A stretch of 64,000 nucleotides of DNA, taken from Flavobacterium panici (lineage in GTDB: Bacteria > Bacteroidota > Bacteroidia > Flavobacteriales > Flavobacteriaceae). Under the pieces are notes generated by a model. It was given only the letters and a program-made list of their open reading frames with translations, ran no database searches and was not told where the DNA came from. Location: contig NZ_CAIJDE010000029.1 in NCBI RefSeq assembly GCF_903819335.1, positions 287,219 through 351,218 of the forward strand, in the 5' to 3' direction. A program made the position numbers and the translations under genes. Positions 35,823-43,663 of the stretch are shown here, piece by piece. Each line of letters opens with the position of its first letter. The stretch's first letter is position 1.

Positions 35823-35953
35823 TTTTGCCACGAAGGCACTAAGACACAAAGTTTTTTTACAAAGTATTGTCATTGCGAGGAACGAAGCAATCGCACTAAC
35901 AAAAATCACCAAATTGATTCAGCAAGTGAGATTGCTTCGTTCCTCGCAATGAC
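35823..35953. repeat. Dispersed repeat TTTTGCCACGAAGGC plus 24-bp inverted repeat
   Basis: 35823-35858 matches 48255-48289 almost base for base (TTTTGCCACGAAGGC, CTAAG, CACAAAGTTTTTT). Next to it, perfect arms GTCATTGCGAGGAACGAAGC at 35869-35892 and 35930-35953 form a long hairpin. Confidence 0.85.
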
Positions 35954-36028
35954 TGTGCAAATCTGTTTTATCCGTAAAATCCGCGGGCCAAAAAAATTTC
36001 GTATATTTGAATTTTACAATTCACACAT

Positions 36029-36952
36029 ATGAAATCCCTAGATTCATTTTACCAGGATATTACCGGAGACGAAACTGTTGAACCTAACTTATTATTACCA
36101 AACGACATTCAAAAAGAGATTGGTCATTTTAATGTTTTTGATATTAAAGAACTTTTAGAACGTCTTCAGGGAAAACCGACAATGCCTTATGACAGAAGAG
36201 CTTATTATAAAATAAGTTTGATTCGAGGTCATAATAAAGCAGAGTACGCCGACAAAGTAATTGAAATAGAAAAACAAGGATTGTTATTTGCAACACCAAA
36301 AATTCCATACAATTACGTTCCGCAAGACACAAACCAATCTGGACAGTTTTGCGTTTTTACAAGTGAGTTTTTATCTAAAAACAAAAGCGGAATTGACTTA
36401 GACGAACTTCCTATTTTTGCTTCAGACGGTTATCCTATTTTTCAATTATCAGATGAAGAAGTAGAAGAAGTTGCATTGATATTCAACAAAATACAAAAAG
36501 AAATTAATTCTGATTATATCTATAAATATGATTTAATCCGAAATTACGTGGCTGAATTAATTCACTTTGGGCAAAAATTACAGCCCATAACTGCTCTTTA
36601 TTCTAAACACAATTCTGCAGCGAGAGTTTCCTCTTTATTTGCCGAATTATTAGAAAGACAATTCCCAATAGAATCTCCGCATCAGCGATTAGAATTAAGA
36701 ACCGCAAAGGATTTTGCAGCGAGATTATCTGTTCACGTTAATCATTTAAATAAGGTTTTAAAAGAAAATACCGGAAAAACCACAACGGAATTAATCAGTT
36801 CAAGATTGACAAACGAAGCGAAAATCCTTTTAAAACAAACGGATTGGAATATTTCTGAAATCGCTTATTCTCTTGGTTTTGAGGAATTAGCGCATTTTTC
36901 TAACTTTTTTAAAAAACAAACTACTTTAACGCCGCTGGCTTTTAGGAGTTAG
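36029..36952 (+). CDS. AraC-family transcriptional regulator
   Basis: This 307-residue regulator has an N-terminal cupin-like sensing half and a C-terminal double helix-turn-helix (TAKDFAARLSVHVNHLNKVL, then WNISEIAYSLGFEELAHFSN, FFKKQTTLTPLAFR). It is intact. Two short-chain dehydrogenase genes follow on the same strand at 37285 and 38286, separated by repeat-filled gaps; it may regulate them, which is inference. No operator is recognised. Confidence 0.92.
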   Translation: MKSLDSFYQDITGDETVEPNLLLPNDIQKEIGHFNVFDIKELLERLQGKPTMPYDRRAYYKISLIRGHNKAEYADKVIEIEKQGLLFATPKIPYNYVPQDTNQSGQFCVFTSEFLSKNKSGIDLDELPIFASDGYPIFQLSDEEVEEVALIFNKIQKEINSDYIYKYDLIRNYVAELIHFGQKLQPITALYSKHNSAARVSSLFAELLERQFPIESPHQRLELRTAKDFAARLSVHVNHLNKVLKENTGKTTTELISSRLTNEAKILLKQTDWNISEIAYSLGFEELAHFSNFFKKQTTLTPLAFRS

Positions 36953-37015
36953 ATTATTTTAGATTTTATAATTATTTTAGATTGCTGATTTTAGATTTTA
37001 GATTCCCACAAAGCT

Positions 37016-37105
37016 TGTCCTCCTGAGCGAAGTCAAAGGATCTCATGCTGAGTCCATACAGTATGTTCTTATAGGGCGTTTCCTTCGACTTCGCTCAGGA
37101 TGACA
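37016..37105. repeat. 25-bp imperfect inverted repeat (CTGAGCGAAGTC family)
   Basis: Arms at 37016-37040 and 37081-37105 pair with two mismatches and share the CTTCGACTTCGCTCAGG word also seen near 435, 5970 and 38208. The rest of 36953-37284 is a GATTTTA-like run and AT-rich DNA with no gene. Confidence 0.8.
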
Positions 37106-37284
37106 TAAAATGAGAATTTTTATTTGAGCCAGTAATAATTGGAATTTGGTCCCGAAGCCTCGGGATAAAAAATTGGAATTTCACAACACCTGATTTGAAT
37201 TTCGCAAACATCGGTTTGATATTTACAATCCCCCAACTCTACTTCACTCCTACCTTTGTCTTATCAATTTAAAAGATCGAAAAG

Positions 37285-38010
37285 ATGAATTTATCAAACA
37301 ACAAAATTTTAATAACAGGTGGTGCAAGCGGAATTGGGCTTGGACTTACTGAACGATTTATTCAGGAAAACAATACCGTAATTATCTGCGGCAGAAGAGA
37401 ATCTGTTTTAAACGAAGTGAAAGCAAAATTTCCTTCTGTAATTACAAAAGTATGCGACTTATCTTTAGAAGAAGAAAGAGTTGCCCTTTACAAATGGATT
37501 CAAGAAAATTATCCTGATTTAAACGTATTAATCAACAATGCCGGAATTCAAAAATGGGTTTCTGTTACAGATGCTGATTTCTACGAAAGCATGAAAGCAG
37601 AAATCAGTACGAATATTGAAGCACCGCTGCATTTAACTTCCTTATTTATTGAGTTGAAATCTTTAACAACGGTAATGAATGTAACATCTGGGCTGGCATT
37701 TTCACCTTTTGCAAAAGTTCCGGTTTATTCGGCTACAAAAGCATTTTTCCGTTCGTTTACAATTTCACTTCGTCATTTATTAAAAGAAAAAAATATCGAA
37801 GTAATCGAAATTATTCCGCCTGCATTGAACACAGATCTTGGCGGAGTTGGATTACACGACGCACATCCGAGTGTGAGTGATTTTATTCTATCCATTTTTG
37901 AGCAAATAAAACAAGGAAAAGAAGAACTTACTTTTGGAACCAGCGAAACAAGATTAAACGCAAGCGTTCCGGAATTAAAAGCGTCATTTAACGCATTACA
38001 CGGTAACTGA
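37285..38010 (+). CDS. Short-chain dehydrogenase/reductase, DltE-like
   Basis: This 241-residue NAD(P)-dependent oxidoreductase has TGGASGIG at residues ~10-17, NNAG, an SGLAF serine segment and the YSATK catalytic pair. PPALNTDLGG follows in the substrate loop. The compact length and LRHLLKEKNIEVIEI segment resemble DltE/YneD-like members of unknown substrate. It is followed by a CTATGTGTT-family repeat and a second short-chain dehydrogenase. Confidence 0.9.
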   Translation: MNLSNNKILITGGASGIGLGLTERFIQENNTVIICGRRESVLNEVKAKFPSVITKVCDLSLEEERVALYKWIQENYPDLNVLINNAGIQKWVSVTDADFYESMKAEISTNIEAPLHLTSLFIELKSLTTVMNVTSGLAFSPFAKVPVYSATKAFFRSFTISLRHLLKEKNIEVIEIIPPALNTDLGGVGLHDAHPSVSDFILSIFEQIKQGKEELTFGTSETRLNASVPELKASFNALHGN

Positions 38011-38020
38011 AATTAATTTT

Positions 38021-38182
38021 TAAACACATAGAAACATAGTTTTTGCAAACACATAAAAGGCATTTCATTTTATCTAAACAAACATAGAAATGCAGCTAAA
38101 ATCCACATCGCTATGTGTTAGAAACTAGTTTCTTTTTACAATCTTTTTAGATCAAAATAAAATCTATGTTTCTATGTGTTTA
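38021..38182. repeat. CTATGTGTT-family repeat, copy 2
   Basis: Perfect 19-bp outer arms TAAACACATAGAAACATAG (38021-38039) and complement (38164-38182) enclose AACAAACATAG and GCTATGTGTTAGAA words in the same order as the copy at 8541-8684. Size is 162 bases here against about 144 there. Confidence 0.88.
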
Positions 38183-38285
38183 AAAAAATCACACTCACTG
38201 TGCGGGGTCTTCGACTTCGCTCAGACTGACAGAACAACAAACAAACTATCAACAATTCACAATTAATAATCAACAATTATAAAAA

Positions 38286-39050
38286 ATGGCAGTAAATACA
38301 AAAATAGCTCTGGTTACAGGAGGAAGCAGAGGTTTAGGAAAAAATATGGCAATTGCAATTGCTAAAAAAGGACTTGACGTTATCATTACTTACAACAGTA
38401 AAAAAGACGAAGCAGACGCTGTTGTAAAAGAAATCGAAAGTTTAGGTCAAAAAGCGGCATCTCTTCAATTGAACGTGGGAGATTCACAAACTTTTGATGG
38501 CTTTTTTGAAGGAGTTTCTACCACTTTAAAAAACACTTTCAATACTGATAAATTTGATTTTTTAGTAAACAATGCCGGAATCGGAATTCACAATTCATTT
38601 GTTGGAACAACTGAGGCAGAATTTGACCAACTGACTAATATCCAGTTTAAAGGTCCGTTTTTCTTGACTCAAAAAGCTCTGAACATAATGAACGACGGCG
38701 GCGGAATTGTAAATATTTCAACTGGTTTGGCTAGGTTTTCATTTCCTGGTTATGCAGCTTATGCTTCTATGAAAGGCGCAATAGAGACGTTAACAAAATA
38801 TCAGGCAAAAGAATTAGGTGAAAGAAAAATCAGAGCCAATGTTGTCGCTCCGGGTGCCATCGAAACTGATTTTGGCGGCGGTGTTGTTCGTGATAATGAA
38901 CAATTAAACAAAAACTTAGCCTCAATTACAGCTTTAGGAAGAGTTGGTTTGCCAGACGATATTGGCGGCGTTGTTGCTTTTTTATGTACCGAAGATGCGC
39001 GCTGGGTAAATGCACAACGTATTGAAGCTTCTGGCGGAATGAATTTGTAA
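38286..39050 (+). CDS. Short-chain dehydrogenase/reductase
   Basis: This 254-residue oxidoreductase has the cofactor motif TGGSRGLG (~12-19), NNAGIGIHN, ISTGLARFS and the YASMK catalytic pair; the C-terminal VNAQRIEASGGMNL is typical of classical family members. It ends before a palindromic terminator. With the AraC gene and the preceding dehydrogenase it may form a small redox module. Substrate is unknown. Confidence 0.92.
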   Translation: MAVNTKIALVTGGSRGLGKNMAIAIAKKGLDVIITYNSKKDEADAVVKEIESLGQKAASLQLNVGDSQTFDGFFEGVSTTLKNTFNTDKFDFLVNNAGIGIHNSFVGTTEAEFDQLTNIQFKGPFFLTQKALNIMNDGGGIVNISTGLARFSFPGYAAYASMKGAIETLTKYQAKELGERKIRANVVAPGAIETDFGGGVVRDNEQLNKNLASITALGRVGLPDDIGGVVAFLCTEDARWVNAQRIEASGGMNL

Positions 39051-39071
39051 TTCTTATTTACGTTAAATATT

Positions 39072-39104
39072 AAACCCGACAGGTTTTTGAAACCTGTCGG
39101 GTTT
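39072..39104. terminator. AAACCCGACAGG palindromic terminator
   Basis: A 15-bp stem around a 3-base loop, nearly identical to 5891-5923, separates the dehydrogenase from the converging PepSY-like gene. It is probably bidirectional. Confidence 0.65.
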
Positions 39105-39136
39105 GCTGTTTTAAATATGTTTGAGTAAGTATTTTT

Positions 39137-39643
39137 TTACCCTATTTGAATTGTTTTAATTAAGTTTCCTTCTTCATCAAAAATAAGATTATAATTTTTT
39201 CCTTCTTTTACCGCTTTTACTTCATAAGTTGTTTTGTTTTTAGCATCAAGTACAGAGTAAGCTTCTCTTGGCAGCACTACGGCTTTAGCTTTTGTTTTTG
39301 ACTTACTTTTTGATTTCGAGTTTGATTTAATCGGATAATTGGAATCAAGATAAACCTGAGCATTTTGCGGTATTTTAGCGCTTGAGATTTGCTCTTTATA
39401 CTTTTTAAAATTTCCATCACTGTCATAAACCGCATAAGCCTGAGTTTTGACTGCTACAGTAAATTTTGCAGCAAAATAAATATCATTCTCAGTCTTTCCA
39501 TATTCCATAGACCAAATTGGCTTTTTTTGTGGATATTGTTTTTCAAAAGCCTTTACTGTCTTTTCTGACGGAAGCAAAATGCTCTGCTGTCCTATTAAAA
39601 AATTGAAACATAAAAAGGCGGTAAATAAATAAAAATTCTTCAT
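39137..39643 (-). CDS. Secreted PepSY-like (BLIP-like) protein with Ser/Lys insertion
   Basis: This 168-residue protein has a signal peptide (MKNFYLFTAFLCFNFLIGQ). The body shows two PepSY-like halves, AFEKQYPQKKPIWSMEY and TTYEVKAVKEGKNYNLIFDEEGNLI. A low-complexity SKSKSKSKTKAKA stretch separates them, absent from the homologue at 39820-40278. Family knowledge: such small periplasmic proteins are common in Bacteroidota and bind or inhibit proteins, with no defined target. It is a paralogue in a minus-strand run below the LytTR system. Confidence 0.8.
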   Translation of the reverse strand: MKNFYLFTAFLCFNFLIGQQSILLPSEKTVKAFEKQYPQKKPIWSMEYGKTENDIYFAAKFTVAVKTQAYAVYDSDGNFKKYKEQISSAKIPQNAQVYLDSNYPIKSNSKSKSKSKTKAKAVVLPREAYSVLDAKNKTTYEVKAVKEGKNYNLIFDEEGNLIKTIQIG

Positions 39644-39751
39644 AATAATACTTTAATAAAATTAAACAATCTGCATATAAAGTAATAAAATTACTACATT
39701 TTAACCATATTAAAAAGTTAAAATTTAGAATATCTTCTAACAACAAAAACA

Positions 39752-39782
39752 AAACCCGACAAGTAAAAAACTTGTCGGGTTT
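39752..39782. terminator. AAACCCGACAAG palindromic terminator
   Basis: A 12-bp stem with a TAAAAAA loop lies between the two PepSY-like genes. It is a shortened variant of the elements at 5891 and 39072. Confidence 0.65.
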
Positions 39783-39819
39783 GCCGTTTTAAATATAATT
39801 GAATTAGTAAGTGTTCTTT

Positions 39820-40278
39820 TTAATTTTTTTCGATGATTACATCAAAACCTCCATTTTGATCAAAAACAACATCATAAAATCTGGAATCTTTTTCTATGCC
39901 CACTTCATATGTTGTTTTGTTTTTATCATTTACTATCACAGCGATTTCCTTAATCGCTTTTGGTGCGTAATTTTTCTTTAAATAAGTCTGCGCTTTTTGA
40001 GGTAATTGACTTAACGGAATTTGTAGTTCATACGCTTTCAAAATTCCCAAATTATCATAAACTGCGAGCGCTTTGGTGTTCTTATCGGTATTAAATTTTG
40101 CCTGGTACCTAATTTCATCATTATCATCGCCAACATAATCTATAGACCAGACCGCAACTTTGTTTGGATACTCTTTTTCAAAAGTAAACCGAACTTTTTC
40201 GGGTGGCGTTACTACTTCATTTTGAGCGCTTAAAAAACCACCGTAAAGTAAAATCAGCAGTAAGAATACTTTTTTCAT
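39820..40278 (-). CDS. Secreted PepSY-like (BLIP-like) protein
   Basis: This 152-residue protein has a signal peptide ending at GGFLSAQ. It aligns with its neighbour through FTFEKEYPNKVAVWSIDY, AVYDNLGILKAYE, LKKNYAPKAI and KNKTTYEVGIEKDSRFYDVVFDQNG (in pieces), so the two are paralogues. It lies 89 bases downstream of the response regulator on the same strand and may be part of its operon or a target of it. Function is inferred only to the level of the fold. Confidence 0.82.
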   Translation of the reverse strand: MKKVFLLLILLYGGFLSAQNEVVTPPEKVRFTFEKEYPNKVAVWSIDYVGDDNDEIRYQAKFNTDKNTKALAVYDNLGILKAYELQIPLSQLPQKAQTYLKKNYAPKAIKEIAVIVNDKNKTTYEVGIEKDSRFYDVVFDQNGGFDVIIEKN

Positions 40279-40367
40279 GATCCTGACTTCTAAAATTAAA
40301 AACTCAAATAAGTACTAAAATTATTACTTTTAAAATGAAATCCAAATATTTTTTAATAAAAAAAATG

Positions 40368-41066
40368 TTACTTTTTTAATCTGTCCGTCAATTCCCTTTT
40401 GTAGGTTATTCCAACGGGTAATTTTTCATTTTTAATTACTACAAAATCTTTTTCAGTTGTATCAATTTTGTCTAATGCAACAATATAAGATTTATGGATT
40501 CGGATAAAATTTTTCTCCGGAAGGCATTTTTCAAGCTCCGTTGTGGTTATTGAGGCGAGATACGTTCGCTTTGTCGTGTGCAGTTTTACGTAATTTCCAA
40601 AACTTTGTGCATATAAAAGCTGGTCTAATTCAATATCAATAAAATAACCGTCAACTTTTACGCTTACCTTATTTACAACAACTTCTTCTTCTTTTGTTTT
40701 TACATTTTCTGTAGAGAAAAAACGATCTACAGCTTTTAAAAATCTTGGAAAATAAATGGGTTTCAGTAAATAATCAATTACACCGTAATCGTAGCTTTCG
40801 AGTGCAAATTCAGAATAAGCTGTTGTCAAAATTGTTTTGGGATGATTTGGAATAATCTTCAATAATTCCATTCCTGAAATCTCAGGCATATTGATATCCA
40901 AAAACATCAAATCGACTTTGTTTTCCCTAAGATAATCCATTGCTTCGATGCCATTATATCCCTGAAAAACCAATTCTAACTGCGGATTTTGTTTTATATA
41001 ATTAGCTAAAACATAATGCGCTGCCGGCTCATCATCAACTATAATGCATTTTTTTGGATCTCTCAT
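40368..41066 (-). CDS. LytTR-family response regulator
   Basis: This 232-residue regulator has a receiver domain with DDEP at 11-14 and phosphoacceptor Asp57 in LMFLDINMPE, then a C-terminal LytTR DNA-binding domain (QSFGNYVKLHTTKRTYLAS, FIRIHKSYIVALDKID). Its ATG overlaps the stop of the kinase gene (TAATG), which implies translational coupling. The divergent TolC-RND-MFP operon starts about 160 bases beyond the kinase and is a candidate target. Confidence 0.95.
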   Translation of the reverse strand: MRDPKKCIIVDDEPAAHYVLANYIKQNPQLELVFQGYNGIEAMDYLRENKVDLMFLDINMPEISGMELLKIIPNHPKTILTTAYSEFALESYDYGVIDYLLKPIYFPRFLKAVDRFFSTENVKTKEEEVVVNKVSVKVDGYFIDIELDQLLYAQSFGNYVKLHTTKRTYLASITTTELEKCLPEKNFIRIHKSYIVALDKIDTTEKDFVVIKNEKLPVGITYKRELTDRLKK

Positions 41067-42103
41067 TATGCAAATCTTTTCAACTGCAGTTTTAAATCAA
41101 CTATATAAGTTTTTTTATTCTCCTGAATATCGAGTGTATAGTTTTTTCCGAAAATCAAATTCAGTCTTTCAATCGTATTTTTTAAGCCAATTTTAGTCGA
41201 AACAACATCTGTTTGCTTCGTTGGAATTGAATTTACTACATGAAGATGCAGCTGTCCGTCTTCCACCGTAATAAAAATTTGGACGAAACATTTTTCAATC
41301 GCGCAGGTTCCGTGTTTAAAAGCATTTTCGATAAAAGCAATTAAAAGCATCGGCGAAATTTTATACGCATTTTCATTATCAACTTTAGAATCAAAAGTAA
41401 TATCACAGCGATATCCTACTCGTTCTTTTTCAAGCTGCACATAACTGTTTATAAACTCTAATTCGTCTTCTAAAGATACGCATTGTTTGCTGTTACTTTC
41501 TAATTGATAACGCATTAACTGCGAAACCTTCATAATTAAATCAGGCGTTCTGTCCGGAAATTCAAGACTGATTCCGTAAAGCGTATTAAAAGTATTGAAT
41601 AAAAAGTGCGGGTTTAATTGTCCTTTAAGGGAATTCAACTGCATTTGGTTGAATAACAAAGCTTCTTCAGTACGTTTTCTGTGTATTCTGTAGAATTTAA
41701 AAACAATAATCGGGCTTAAAATACAAACTAAAGTTCCTAAAACGCTGGCTAATTGGTACAAATAACTTCTTTGATGGGAGTTTTGATAAAAATAAAGATT
41801 TCTAAACATGTCTAGCATCGTAAGCTCATACAACACAATCGAGAAAACAAGAACACCAAAAAGCGTTAATACCAAATAAGTAAAAGGACGGCGGGTTTTA
41901 AATAATATGGGAAAAAGGAAGAAACGATTGAACTGTGCGTGCATATACAGAATGCAGTAGAAAAAAACGCCCATTAAAACAGATGTTATGGAACTAAATA
42001 ACATCCAGTCGTTTTTTAAGGTATATATGGTAAAGGAAAACGCGACGACGGCAATTTCCTGCCACCATTTGTTATCCAGAATATTATCAAATTTTATGCT
42101 CAT
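41066..42103 (-). CDS. LytS-type sensor histidine kinase
   Basis: This 345-residue membrane kinase has about four N-terminal transmembrane segments, then the His_kinase domain with QLNPHFLFNTFNTLYG near residue 165 carrying the phosphorylated His, and a C-terminal ATPase part with PMLLIAFIENAFKHG. There is no large periplasmic domain, so it may sense membrane state or a small ligand. It precedes its response regulator with a one-base overlap and is divergent from the efflux operon. Confidence 0.93.
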   Translation of the reverse strand: MSIKFDNILDNKWWQEIAVVAFSFTIYTLKNDWMLFSSITSVLMGVFFYCILYMHAQFNRFFLFPILFKTRRPFTYLVLTLFGVLVFSIVLYELTMLDMFRNLYFYQNSHQRSYLYQLASVLGTLVCILSPIIVFKFYRIHRKRTEEALLFNQMQLNSLKGQLNPHFLFNTFNTLYGISLEFPDRTPDLIMKVSQLMRYQLESNSKQCVSLEDELEFINSYVQLEKERVGYRCDITFDSKVDNENAYKISPMLLIAFIENAFKHGTCAIEKCFVQIFITVEDGQLHLHVVNSIPTKQTDVVSTKIGLKNTIERLNLIFGKNYTLDIQENKKTYIVDLKLQLKRFA

Positions 42104-42265
42104 TTTTTAAACTTAAATAGTTCACAAAGTACGGACAAATATTTAATTATCATTTCTAAAAAATGACCAATTGAATTGGTCATTTACTATTGCAGTACAT
42201 CACTTAACATGACTTTTATCAGTGTAAGAGAAATAAATTTGTGCTATAATTTCACACTTGAGTTT

Positions 42266-43651
42266 ATGTATTTCAAAAAAATTACCTTATTATTTTTCTT
42301 GATTTTTGCATCAATCGGTTACTCTCAAACCCTTTCTTTAAAAGAAGCAGTAAAAACTGGGCTTGAAAATTACGGTTCGATCAGGGCAAAAAACAATTAC
42401 ACCAATGCATCAAAAGAGACTCTAAAACAATCTCGACGTGATTACCTGCCTAACCTTAATTTATCGGCTCAGCAGGATTACGGAACTGTAAATGGTCAAA
42501 ACGGACCGCTTTATGGATTTGGAGGTCTTGGAGTTGCTTCATCAGGATTACCGCTGCCGGAACAAAACTGGAATTCGGCTTTTGGCGCACTTTATCTGGT
42601 CAACATGAACTGGGATTTTTTCACTTTTGGAAAAACGCAGGAAAAAATCAATTTGTCTAAAATTGATGTTCAGGCCAAAGAAAAAGATTTACAGCAGGAA
42701 AAATTCCAGCAGGAAATCAAAATTTCTGCTGCTTATTTAAATCTTTTGGCAAGTCAAAGATTGTTGATCTCTCAGCAAAAAAACCTGGATCGTGCAGAGG
42801 TTTTCAAAAAGACAGCTGTTGCGAGAGTTAAAAACGGATTATTAGCCGGAGTAGATTCTACATTGGCTACAGCCGAAGTTTCAAAAGCTAAAATTGCTTT
42901 AAATCTGGCAAAGAATTTCGTTAAAGAACAAAACAATAAACTGGTTGATTTAATGGGCGTTGCACCTCAGGATTTTGTTACGGATACTCTTTTTGTAACG
43001 CAGATTCCGAAAGAATTAATTAAAACAAATGCGGCTACAGACAGTCTGCATCCTTTATTACAATTCTATAAAACCAAAATCGATTACAGCAATCAGCAGG
43101 TTAAATTATACAAACGTTTTTATTACCCAACCATGAGTGCTTTTGGTGTTTTACAAACCAGGGCTTCGGGATTTGAAAATAGTTATGCTACAGACCAGCA
43201 TGCTTTTAGCAGAAATTACTGGGATGGCGTAAATCCGGATCGTACCAATTATTTGGTTGGAGTTGGAATTACATGGAATTTAACCACGCCTTTTAGATCA
43301 AGCAAACAAGTAAGTGCTCAGAAATTTGTTTCTCAGGCTTTACAGGAAGAATATAATCAGGCAGACAGAGAATTAAAATCACAGCTGACTTTTGCCGAAG
43401 ATAAGATCAAAATTACACTTGATAATTATGCCGAAGCGCCAATTCAGGTTGATGCGGCTAAAAGAGCTTACATTCAAAAATCGACTTTATACAAAAATGG
43501 TTTAACTGATTTAACCGATTTGACCCAAACGATTTACACTTTAAATCGCGCCGAAATCGATCGTGATATTGTGAACAATAATGTATGGCAGTCGTTTTTA
43601 CTGAAAGTTGCTGCAACGGGCAATTTTGACTTATTTATAAATGAATTTTAA
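42266..43651 (+). CDS. TolC-family outer-membrane efflux protein
   Basis: This 461-residue protein is the outer-membrane channel of a tripartite pump. The start at 42266 gives the signal peptide MYFKKITLLFFLIFASIGYSQ; the frame is open for 30 codons upstream without one. The repeated coiled-coil halves (SLKEAVKTGLENYGSIRAKN early, QEEYNQADRELKSQLTFAEDKI later) are typical of OEP proteins. The RND gene starts 12 bases later, so it is the first gene of the efflux operon, divergent from the LytS kinase. Confidence 0.93.
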   Translation: MYFKKITLLFFLIFASIGYSQTLSLKEAVKTGLENYGSIRAKNNYTNASKETLKQSRRDYLPNLNLSAQQDYGTVNGQNGPLYGFGGLGVASSGLPLPEQNWNSAFGALYLVNMNWDFFTFGKTQEKINLSKIDVQAKEKDLQQEKFQQEIKISAAYLNLLASQRLLISQQKNLDRAEVFKKTAVARVKNGLLAGVDSTLATAEVSKAKIALNLAKNFVKEQNNKLVDLMGVAPQDFVTDTLFVTQIPKELIKTNAATDSLHPLLQFYKTKIDYSNQQVKLYKRFYYPTMSAFGVLQTRASGFENSYATDQHAFSRNYWDGVNPDRTNYLVGVGITWNLTTPFRSSKQVSAQKFVSQALQEEYNQADRELKSQLTFAEDKIKITLDNYAEAPIQVDAAKRAYIQKSTLYKNGLTDLTDLTQTIYTLNRAEIDRDIVNNNVWQSFLLKVAATGNFDLFINEF

Positions 43652-43663
43652 TTATAACGTCTA

